DNA of 6,266 nucleotides from Angelakisella sp. (lineage in GTDB: Bacteria; Bacillota; Clostridia; Oscillospirales; Ruminococcaceae): contig JAAWGY010000144.1 of the NCBI GenBank assembly GCA_022795575.1, forward strand, positions 1-6,266. Direction: 5' to 3'. The notes under the pieces were generated by a model. That model was not told the origin of the DNA. It saw only the letters and a program-made list of their open reading frames with translations, and did no database searches. A program made the position numbers and the translations under genes. Of the stretch, positions 1 through 4,592 are shown piece after piece (the first letter of the stretch is position 1; each line of letters starts with the position of its first letter).

Positions 1-15
1 AGGTTTCAGCGGCCT

Positions 16-108
16 TGCGGGGGGAGCGTTATGGCCCGCTCCCTCCTTCCGGTTGGCCTGATAAGGTGCCTCCGGCGGATCTGATTCCCTGCGGGGGGAA
101 CGGTATGG
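16..108. repeat. Imperfect 19-base direct repeat, two copies
   Basis: Positions 16-34 and 90-108 match at 17 of 19 bases. Each copy has TGC, a run of six G, A, then CG-TATGG with two substitutions. The copies start 74 bases apart. No gene has been assigned around them. They may be copies of a short dispersed element or binding site, or part of a larger repeat cut by the window edge. Confidence 0.5.
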
Positions 109-228
109 GATCGCTTGCTGGTTTGTAGCTATGTTTGGTTGTGGCGAAGGCGGCAAACTGCCATTGGCCCCATCCTCACCCAAATACCACTGTTTTTAGC
201 ACCGCGGCTTTACGGCCTGTAACAGAAC

Positions 229-261
229 GGCAGGGCCTGTGCCAAAAGCACAAGCCCTGCC
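229..261 (-). terminator. Strong hairpin, likely terminator of the hisS transcript
   Basis: Arms 229-236 and 254-261 pair perfectly over 8 bp. After one mismatch position, arms 238-242 and 248-252 add 5 bp around a five-base loop (243-247). On the minus strand the odd position is a G-U wobble, while on the plus strand it is C-A, so the structure is better as leftward RNA. The minus-strand sequence after the stem is GTTCTGTT, a modest U-tract. It lies about 115 bases beyond the hisS stop codon with no gene between, which fits an intrinsic terminator for the mgsA-hisS transcript. Confidence 0.55.
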
Positions 262-299
262 ATAAATTGTTACTCCAAAGGGCTGCGCCAGCACCCCCC

Positions 300-332
300 A
301 CGGCCAACCGCCGCAGGCGGCTCTTGGGCCGT
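300..332 (-). other. Nested hairpin just beyond the hisS stop codon
   Basis: The outer arms 300-305 and 327-332 form 6 bp. Inside them, arms 308-312 and 316-320 form a 5-bp GC stem with a three-base loop. The two helices are separated by an asymmetric internal loop (2 bases against 6). It sits 45 bases past the hisS stop codon and has no T-run on the minus strand, so it is a poor terminator alone. It could protect the 3' end of the transcript or assist the stronger hairpin at 229-261. Confidence 0.35.
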
Positions 333-377
333 TGGAAAAATCCCTGCCAAGGCGCACCGGGAGAACCGAACAGGCGT

Positions 378-1634
378 TTAGGGGATCTGGATGCCCTCGT
401 CCAGCCTTACCGGCGTGGTTTCTCCGGTATCCATCGATTTCAGCAGCCCCTCGCCCTTTTGCAGCTCGTCCTCCCCGATGACCACCACATACCGGGCCTT
501 TAGCTTGTTGGCGTACTTCATCTGTGCCTTTAGCGACCGTCCCATCAGGTCGCACTGGGCGGAGATCCCCCGCTCCCGCAGCAGGCTTGCCAGCCGGAAG
601 GCCCGGACTCCCGCCGACTCGCCCATCGAGGCAAGGTAGACCTGGCACGGCTCCTCCGGCGGGAAGCCGCAGCCCTCCGCCGTCATGGTGGCCAGCAGCC
701 GCTCCAGGCCCATGGCAAAGCCGATGCCCTCGGTGGGGTTGCCGCCCAGCTCCTCGATGAGCCCGCCGTACCGCCCGCCGCCGCCGCAGACCACCCGCTC
801 CCCGTTGGGGGAGGTGTGGACCATCTCAAAGACGGTTCGGGTGTAGTAATCCAGCCCCCGGACGATGGTGGGCTCCACCCGGTAGGGGATGCCCGCCTCG
901 GTCAGCCGGGCCTGTACCTCCCGGAAGTGCTCCTGGCAATTGTCACAGAGGTAATCCAAAATGCTGGGCGCCCCCGCCGCGATCCGCTGGTCCTCCGGGT
1001 TTTTGCAGTCCAGCACCCGCAGCGGGTTCTTTTCCAGCCGCTCCAGGCAGGTGCCGCAGAGCTGGCCCCGGTAGCGGTCAAAATACTGGATGAGGGCCTG
1101 GGTGTACCTTTTCCGGCACTCCCTACAGCCCAGGGAGTTGATCTCCAGCACCACGCTCCCCAGCCCCACCTCCTTGAGGCAGTGGTAGGCCAGGGCCAAA
1201 ATCTCGCTGTCCGCCGCCGGGGACGCGGCGCCGTAAAGCTCCACCCCAAACTGGTGGAACTCCCGGTACCGCCCGCTGCCCGGCTTTTCGTAGCGGAAGC
1301 AGGTGATGTTGTAGCTCACCTTCAGGGGCAGGGCGTCCCCCAGCAGGCCGTGCTCCAGGGCGGCCCGGGCCACCCCCGCCGTCCCCTCCGGGCGCAGCGT
1401 GACGCTCCGGTCCCCTTTGTCGGTAAAGGTGTACATCTCCTTTTGCACCACGTCGGTGGTGTCCCCCACCGACCGGCTGAACAGCTCGGTATGCTCAAAG
1501 GTGGGGATGCGGATCTCCCGGAACCCGTACCGGGCCGCGGTGCGCAGCAGGGTGGATTCCAGGTACTGCCACCTGCCGCTCTCGGACGGCAGGATATCCT
1601 TGGTGCCCCGGGGGGCGGTGGTCAGGTACGCCAT
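378..1634 (-). CDS. hisS: Histidyl-tRNA synthetase
   Basis: This class II aminoacyl-tRNA synthetase (418 aa, a normal length) charges tRNA-His with histidine in the cytoplasm using ATP. The PRGTKD entry is at residues 8-13 and motif 1 around 38-62. Motif 2 has TLRPEGTA at 79-86 and RYE...FHQFGVE at 114-132. The HisRS-specific RGLDYYTRT is at 259-267, the glycine-rich CGGGGRYGGL at 283-292 and motif 3 GIGFAMGLERLL at 303-314. The C-terminal anticodon-binding domain covers about 330-418. The insertion domain is cysteine-rich: C170/C173, C193/C196, C210 and C230/C233 include three CxxC pairs, a possible metal site (inference). A GGAGG site lies 9 bases upstream of the ATG. The gene starts 20 bases after the mgsA stop codon, so the two are probably co-transcribed. 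I see no T-box leader immediately upstream. Confidence 0.98.
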   Translation of the reverse strand: MAYLTTAPRGTKDILPSESGRWQYLESTLLRTAARYGFREIRIPTFEHTELFSRSVGDTTDVVQKEMYTFTDKGDRSVTLRPEGTAGVARAALEHGLLGDALPLKVSYNITCFRYEKPGSGRYREFHQFGVELYGAASPAADSEILALAYHCLKEVGLGSVVLEINSLGCRECRKRYTQALIQYFDRYRGQLCGTCLERLEKNPLRVLDCKNPEDQRIAAGAPSILDYLCDNCQEHFREVQARLTEAGIPYRVEPTIVRGLDYYTRTVFEMVHTSPNGERVVCGGGGRYGGLIEELGGNPTEGIGFAMGLERLLATMTAEGCGFPPEEPCQVYLASMGESAGVRAFRLASLLRERGISAQCDLMGRSLKAQMKYANKLKARYVVVIGEDELQKGEGLLKSMDTGETTPVRLDEGIQIP

Positions 1635-1654
1635 TTTTCGTAGCCTCCGTTAAG

Positions 1655-2074
1655 TCAGTAGGAGTATGATTGGGTGGGGTTGGGGTTGACGATATCCCGC
1701 CAATCCAGATCCCCGTGCTCCAGGGCGTGGATCAGCGCCTCTGCCGAGGCGATGTTGGTGGCGAAGGGGATGTTGTAGACGTCACAAAGCCGCAGCAGGC
1801 TGGCCTCGTCCGGCTCCCCCAGCTTGGCGTTGGGGTCCCGGAAGAACATCAGCAGGTCGATCTCGTTGCAGGAGATGCGGGAGCCGATCTGCTGATCGCC
1901 CCCCTGGGAGCCGGCCATAAAGCGGACGATCCGCAGGCCGGTGGCCTCGGATACCAGCTTGCCGGTGGTGCCGGTGGCGCAGAGGTTGTGGCGGCTGAGG
2001 ATGCCGCAGTAGGCGATGCAGAACTGAACCATCAGCTCCTTTTTGGCGTCGTGGGCGATGAGGGCGATGTTCAT
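1655..2074 (-). CDS. mgsA: Methylglyoxal synthase
   Basis: The enzyme converts dihydroxyacetone phosphate to methylglyoxal plus phosphate, a bypass of lower glycolysis used when sugar phosphates accumulate. The protein has 139 aa; family members have about 130-155. Visible family features are IALIAHD at 3-9, the phosphate-binding TGTTG at 34-38, GGDQQIG at 58-64 containing catalytic D60 (Asp71 in E. coli), FFRDP at 77-81, EPD at 87-89 with D89 (Asp101), and ATNIASAE at 105-112. Aligned from memory, the position of E. coli His98 is Gly86, with a one-residue deletion nearby, and that of phosphate-binding Ser65 is Ala54. The start is the ATG opening MNIALIAHD, with GAAGGGA upstream; a longer open frame to 2644 is an artefact overlapping the MinD-like gene. 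hisS follows after 20 bases. The family is certain; full activity is less so. Confidence 0.95.
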   Translation of the reverse strand: MNIALIAHDAKKELMVQFCIAYCGILSRHNLCATGTTGKLVSEATGLRIVRFMAGSQGGDQQIGSRISCNEIDLLMFFRDPNAKLGEPDEASLLRLCDVYNIPFATNIASAEALIHALEHGDLDWRDIVNPNPTQSYSY

Positions 2075-2150
2075 AGGTCTTTCCCTTCTTTCTCGAAACA
2101 ATACCGGTAAATTCTCTTTTTTTCCTTTCTTTTTGCAAGGGGGAAACGGT

Positions 2151-2177
2151 AAAAGCCTGCGCCGGCTCTCCCGGCGC
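2151..2177 (-). terminator. Weak terminator-like hairpin between the minD-like gene and mgsA
   Basis: Arms 2159-2165 and 2171-2177 (GCGCCGG/CCGGCGC) form a 7-bp GC stem with a five-base loop. On the minus strand it is followed, after three bases, by CTTTT. It starts about 40 bases after the stop codon of the MinD-like gene and about 77 bases before mgsA. The short U-tract suggests partial termination, which would lower mgsA-hisS expression relative to the first gene. I found no convincing separate mgsA promoter in the remaining bases, although the area is A/T-rich. Confidence 0.4.
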
Positions 2178-2216
2178 GGCGGATGGATCGTGATTTTCCG
2201 CGCCGTACCGGCCCGG

Positions 2217-2942
2217 TCAGGGATAGAGCACCAATTCTGCCCGCTCCCCCAGCAGCCGCCGGGCAATGGCGTCCAGCTCCCGGCCGGCCAGCGTCTCCGG
2301 GGCCTCCCCGCCGGGGGGCGGCAGGCCTCCCGGCTGCTCCGGGACGGCGCCCAGAAGCTGCACGCCGGCCTGGTCGATGACGTCGTCCAGGTCCCGGATG
2401 GCCGGGGTGGGGAGAAAATCCCGGGGGATGCGGTTGATGATGAGACGCTGGTTGGCCAGCCCCTGGCGGGCCAGCAGGGCGGAGACCTTGGCGGCGCACC
2501 GGGCGGCGGCCTCCTCGGGGGTGGTAACGACCAACGCCAGCCCCGCCTGGCGGGCCAGCAGCTCCTCCATGGGGCCAAAGCCCCCGGCGCAATCGGCCAG
2601 CACAAAGTCCCAGCGGCGGTCCGCCCAGCGGCAAAGGGCGTCAAGGCGGTCCTCCGCCGGCAGATATTCGGGGTCGGAGGGGGCCAGCATCACCCGCAGG
2701 CCGCTGGGCTCGTGGGCCTGGATGGCCTCCCCCAGGCTGCACCGCCCCTCCAGGGCGTCAGAGAGATCATAGACGGCTTGGCCGGGGAGCCCCAACAGGA
2801 TGTCCATGCACCGGAAGCCCCGGCAGGCCTCCAGCACCAGCACCCGCTTCCCCCGCCGTGCCAGGGCGGCGGCCAGGTGGGCACAGACCGCGGAACGGCC
2901 TACCCCCCCCTTTCCGGAGGCGAAAATAATCATTTCCGCCAA
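2217..2942 (-). CDS. Divergent MinD/ParA-family ATPase, ATPase motifs altered
   Basis: This 241-aa protein aligns along its length with MinD, the membrane-cycling ATPase that positions the division septum. It keeps SGKGGVG at 9-15 with signature Lys11, the MinD-like MDILLGL and YDLSDALEGRC after strand 2, a Walker B strand ending FVLADCAGG, VVTTPEEA and INRIP. Key residues differ: the P-loop lysine is Arg16, and the DxD at 38-40 is Glu38-Ala-Cys40. The protein stops after RRLLGERAELVLYP, so the usual C-terminal amphipathic membrane-targeting helix is absent. I chose a TTG start because GAGGGG lies 8 bases upstream and the N-terminus then matches MinD numbering exactly. A GTG at 2951 has no spacing to that site and the ATG at 2933 is 17 bases away. 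No minC or minE is nearby. It may be an inactive regulator, a slow switch or a different partner-binding protein. Confidence 0.85.
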   Translation of the reverse strand: MAEMIIFASGKGGVGRSAVCAHLAAALARRGKRVLVLEACRGFRCMDILLGLPGQAVYDLSDALEGRCSLGEAIQAHEPSGLRVMLAPSDPEYLPAEDRLDALCRWADRRWDFVLADCAGGFGPMEELLARQAGLALVVTTPEEAAARCAAKVSALLARQGLANQRLIINRIPRDFLPTPAIRDLDDVIDQAGVQLLGAVPEQPGGLPPPGGEAPETLAGRELDAIARRLLGERAELVLYP

Positions 2943-2950
2943 AACCACCA

Positions 2951-2956
2951 CCCCTC
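2951..2956 (-). promoter_or_regulatory. Ribosome-binding site deciding the TTG start of the MinD-like gene
   Basis: On the minus strand this reads GAGGGG within a longer purine-rich stretch. It is 8 bases from the TTG at 2942, 0 bases from the GTG at 2951 and 17 bases from the ATG at 2933. Only the TTG has ordinary spacing, and that start also gives the N-terminal length seen in MinD proteins. Confidence 0.5.
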
Positions 2957-2970
2957 ATCCAAGTAAAATT

Positions 2971-2995
2971 GTGATACTACTGTATAGTGTATCAC
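2971..2995. promoter_or_regulatory. 25-base inverted repeat, candidate operator for the minD-like gene
   Basis: The arms GTGATAC (2971-2977) and GTATCAC (2989-2995) are perfect 7-bp inverted repeats around an 11-base A/T-rich centre. On the minus strand the centre contains TATACA, a possible -10 element, but I see no matching -35. The repeat sits 29-53 bases upstream of the TTG start of the MinD-like gene. This geometry suits a dimeric repressor that would block leftward transcription. The arms somewhat resemble operators of small GntR-type regulators, but no such regulator is present in the window. Confidence 0.45.
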
Positions 2996-3057
2996 AAATC
3001 ACCGGGAGAAGGAAGAGGGTTTTCCAATTTTTTTCCAGTTGCGGAGGATTTTTTTAT

Positions 3058-3082
3058 TGCCAGAGAATCTGGTGCTTTTTTT
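3058..3082 (+). terminator. Terminator-like hairpin in the divergent region
   Basis: Arms 3060-3064 and 3068-3072 (CCAGA/TCTGG) make 5 bp with a GAA loop, extendable by G-U pairs to about 7 bp. Seven T follow at 3076-3082. The polarity is rightward, yet the gene to the left is transcribed leftward, so it has no obvious client. It could stop antisense transcription through minD or attenuate an unseen rightward leader, or it may be chance in a T-rich area. Confidence 0.3.
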
Positions 3083-3126
3083 GTCATCCGGGGCGGGAAA
3101 ATCCCCCCCAAAGGGGCCCGTTCCTT

Positions 3127-3156
3127 TTGACTCCGCCTACCTTCCCATGCTATAAT
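3127..3156 (+). promoter_or_regulatory. Sigma-A promoter of the DIP1984-family gene
   Basis: TTGACT at 3127-3132 (-35, 5 of 6 consensus) and TATAAT at 3151-3156 (-10, perfect) are separated by 18 bases. The predicted start of transcription, near 3163, leaves a leader of about 35 bases before the ATG at 3197. This is one of the two best promoters in the window. Confidence 0.8.
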
Positions 3157-3196
3157 AGCAAACAGCCATCAGACTGAGCACAAGGAGGTTATTCCC

Positions 3197-3649
3197 ATGA
3201 AATTAGCGGAAGCCCTTGCCCTGCGCAGCGACCTGCAAAAGCGCGCCATGCAGCTGCAAAGCCGCCTGAACAACAACGCCAAGGTCCAGGAGGGGGAGAC
3301 CCCGGCCGAGGATCCCCAGGCCCTTTTGGCCGAGCTGGACACCGTGATGGAGGAGCTGGAGTCGATCATCGCCCGGGTAAACCTTACCAACAGCGCCCCG
3401 TTGGCCGAGGGGGGCAGCATCACCGCCCTGCTGGCCCGCCGGGACTGCCTGAGCCGCAAGGCGGAGATCCTGCGGGGCTTCCTGGCCTCCGCCAGCTCCC
3501 TGACAAGCCGCGCCACCCGGGGGGAGATCAAGATCCACAGCACCGTCAAGGTGGCCCCGCTGCAAAAGCGGGTGGACGCCCTCTCCAAGGAGCTGCGGGA
3601 GCTGGAAACCCGCATCCAGGGCCTCAACTGGACTACCGAGCTGCTTTAA
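3197..3649 (+). CDS. DIP1984-family protein (DUF6847; older name septicolysin)
   Basis: This 150-aa soluble protein matches, from memory, the DIP1984 family of unknown function. Family-like features are the N-terminal helix MKLAEALALR-DLQKR (1-16), NNAKVQEGETPAEDP (26-40), a helical ELD-ELE-IIARVNLTN segment (46-65), LLARRD (78-83) and a C-terminal heptad-rich helix (about 122-142) ending near LNW. The content is mainly charged helix, consistent with coiled-coil packing. There is no signal peptide or membrane segment, so it is probably cytoplasmic. AAGGAGG at 3182-3188 is 8 bases from the ATG. A strong promoter lies directly upstream and no other gene shares the transcript closely. The name septicolysin implies a toxin, but nothing in the sequence supports that. 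The biochemical function is not known to me. Confidence 0.85.
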   Translation: MKLAEALALRSDLQKRAMQLQSRLNNNAKVQEGETPAEDPQALLAELDTVMEELESIIARVNLTNSAPLAEGGSITALLARRDCLSRKAEILRGFLASASSLTSRATRGEIKIHSTVKVAPLQKRVDALSKELRELETRIQGLNWTTELL

Positions 3650-3664
3650 GCGCCTATTCAGAAT

Positions 3665-3682
3665 CTCCCGGTGCGCCGGGAG
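3665..3682 (+). terminator. Hairpin after the DIP1984-family gene, candidate terminator
   Basis: CTCCCGG (3665-3671) and CCGGGAG (3676-3682) pair over 7 bp with a TGCG tetraloop, starting 16 bases after the stop codon. Only GCTTTGC follows, so the U-tract is poor. A second hairpin (3684-3701) comes immediately after and may help. Read-through into the following region is plausible. Confidence 0.45.
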
Positions 3683-3738
3683 GCTTTGCAGCTGCGCAAA
3701 GGACCAAAACGCTGGTAGTTTCTCCAAAAGGGTGGGCG

Positions 3739-3815
3739 TATCTCTGGCGGCTGAGAATGAGCCGCTCCTCGGTAATGTGCCCGGGGCGCGCATCGGGTTC
3801 GATCCCCGGTAGATA
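3739..3815 (+). other. tRNA-like cloverleaf element, possibly a degenerate tRNA
   Basis: In 77 bases there are closing arms TATCT (3739-3743) and AGATA (3811-3815). Inside is a D-arm-like hairpin, GCGGCT/AGCCGC at 3747-3752 and 3760-3765. A middle hairpin pairs 3767-3772 with 3781-3786 around an 8-base loop. A textbook T-arm pairs 3793-3797 with 3805-3809 around TTCGATC, the exact T-loop consensus. Against a working tRNA: the anticodon loop is 8 bases with no proper U33 and anticodon, the D-loop lacks the GG pair, the acceptor helix is 5 bp plus a mismatch, and no CCA follows. It could be a tRNA pseudogene, a tRNA mimic or chance. Confidence 0.3.
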
Positions 3816-3974
3816 AAAAGGCCCAGCACATGGCACACAGGCACCCTTACCATCAATCACGCACAACCGCGCGCCAGCTTTTGAGGAAACGAGGGCGGGA
3901 ACGGGGTATGCGTTTTTGGTTCTGGCGCAGACTGCGGCATCCAACCAATTTTCCGGAGAAGGAGGGGTTGCGGG

Positions 3975-4427
3975 ATGAAACAGAGAGGCCGGCTTTCGGG
4001 GCTGCTTTTACTGCTGCTGCTCCTGGTTGGCCTTGCCCTGATGGGGGCGGGGATCACCCGGCGGGACTATGTGGCGGAGTGGGAGCTGCCCGGCTACTGC
4101 CTCTACGAAAGGGCGGATGAGCTTTCGGTGACGGTGCGCCGCCACCGGGGGGAGCTGCTGGAGCGGGTGGTCTGCCTCACCCCCCGGGCGGAGGAGAGCG
4201 CCCTGGAGATTGGGTGGCGCTCCATGGTCTATTGGGGCTACCGGGGGGCCGTTCCCTTTGCCTCCAGCTACCCCTATGGGGAGGACGCGCCCAAAATGCA
4301 CCAGGCGGACAAGGATAACTACCGCCGGGCAAAGACCTTTACCATGCTGGGCCGGGATTTTACGGTGCGGATTGTTGTCACCGACAGCGCCGGGACCGTT
4401 CTTTGGCAGAAGAGCTACCACCTGTGA
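3975..4427 (+). CDS. Small membrane-anchored or secreted protein of unknown function
   Basis: I do not recognise this 150-aa protein. A short basic N-terminus (MKQRGR) is followed by a leucine-rich hydrophobic segment at about 8-26, then a polar domain, so it is either a signal-anchor membrane protein or cleaved and exported. There is no lipobox cysteine. The outer domain is rich in aromatic residues (YVAEWELPGYCLY, MVYWGYRG, SSYPYGED) and ends in a beta-rich stretch, FTVRIVV followed by TVLWQKSYHL. It has two cysteines (C42, C67) that could form a disulfide. AAGGAGG at 3959-3965 lies 9 bases before the ATG, so expression as a real gene is likely. It stands alone between the DIP1984-family gene and por. 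Binding or enzyme motifs are not apparent. Confidence 0.75.
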   Translation: MKQRGRLSGLLLLLLLLVGLALMGAGITRRDYVAEWELPGYCLYERADELSVTVRRHRGELLERVVCLTPRAEESALEIGWRSMVYWGYRGAVPFASSYPYGEDAPKMHQADKDNYRRAKTFTMLGRDFTVRIVVTDSAGTVLWQKSYHL

Positions 4428-4469
4428 CGCTTTTTGCGCCTGTCACGGTAAAATCCGCCTGGTTTCCAC

Positions 4470-4498
4470 TTTACACTGTCCCAAAAAGATGTTAGAAT
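4470..4498 (+). promoter_or_regulatory. Promoter of the pyruvate:ferredoxin oxidoreductase gene
   Basis: TTTACA (4470-4475) and TAGAAT (4493-4498) each match the sigma-A consensus at 5 of 6 positions and are separated by the ideal 17 bases. Transcription should begin near 4505, giving a leader of about 88 bases that contains the hairpin at 4513-4548. Confidence 0.7.
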
Positions 4499-4512
4499 AA
4501 TACTTGGCCTGC

Positions 4513-4548
4513 AAGGGAACCGAAAAGTCGCGTTTTTTCGGTTCCTTT
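4513..4548 (+). terminator. 14-bp hairpin in the por leader; terminator or attenuator
   Basis: Positions 4513-4526 pair with 4535-4548 over 14 bp with one G-U, around an eight-base loop. The 5' arm contains GGAACCGAAAA and the 3' arm TTTTCGGTTCC TTT. It could terminate read-through from the upstream gene. However, it lies downstream of the predicted por start site, so por transcripts also carry it near their 5' end. The bases after the stem (GTATGAG) are not a U-tract, so termination would depend on the T-runs inside the 3' arm and could be partial. A 5' stabilising hairpin is an alternative role. Confidence 0.55.
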
Positions 4549-4592
4549 GTATGAGAAAGAGCAAATAAGAAAAACAGGGAGGAACAAAAAGA

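Larger units (their letters stand above)
1..377. other. Intergenic region with no convincing gene
   Basis: This stretch lies downstream of hisS and runs to the window edge. Reading frames on both strands are short, lack ribosome-binding sites and resemble no family I know. The plus-strand frame from 135 to 503 runs into antisense hisS and is best treated as chance. The region does contain an imperfect direct repeat (16-34 and 90-108) and two hairpins (229-261 and 300-332), listed separately. A gene fragment or structured RNA entering from the left cannot be excluded, because the window starts here. Confidence 0.6.
3650..3974. other. 325-base gap with structured elements and no convincing gene
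   Basis: No reading frame here has both a ribosome-binding site and family resemblance. A 96-aa minus-strand frame (3654-3944) and a plus-strand frame starting at 3830 look like chance. The gap carries a GC hairpin at 3665-3682, a second hairpin at 3684-3701 (CTTTGC/GCAAAG arms) and a cloverleaf-like element at 3739-3815. I found no clear promoter for the gene at 3975. Confidence 0.5.

Noticed and set aside
197..206. T-box-like sequence TAGCACCGCG, 9 of 10 to the T-box core
   Set aside because: It points rightward, where no gene follows (hisS is on the other strand). I see no stem I, specifier loop or terminator arrangement. Such short GC-rich matches arise easily here.
816..1643. 275-codon plus-strand frame opposite hisS
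   Set aside because: It is a shadow of hisS caused by high GC. It has no ribosome-binding site and no recognisable domain.
1655..2644. 329-codon frame joining mgsA to sequence overlapping the MinD-like gene
   Set aside because: Only the last 139 residues match a family, starting at an ATG with a ribosome-binding site. The N-terminal part is a proline- and arginine-rich out-of-frame reading of the MinD-like gene.
3057..3155. Short TTG-initiated frame of 32 codons after GGAGGA
   Set aside because: It overlaps the -35 and -10 elements of the DIP1984 promoter and a T-run hairpin, and its product resembles nothing. The apparent ribosome-binding site is probably chance.
3654..3944. 96-codon minus-strand frame across the intergenic gap
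   Set aside because: There is no ribosome-binding site or family resemblance. Its LPGIEPDARPG stretch is the antisense of the tRNA-like T-arm, a known source of false proteins.
3830..4120. 96-codon plus-strand frame overlapping the start of the small membrane protein
   Set aside because: It lacks a ribosome-binding site and overlaps the better supported gene at 3975 in another frame. The arginine- and proline-rich product looks like chance.
4424..4446. Inverted repeat GTGAC/GTCAC around the stop codon of the gene at 3975
   Set aside because: The stem is only 5 bp with a large internal bulge, and no T-run follows on the plus strand, so I did not call it a terminator.
4551..4568. Five-codon leader peptide (MRKSK) between the por hairpin and por
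   Set aside because: It has no ribosome-binding site, since the start lies at the foot of the hairpin, and no run of regulatory codons.
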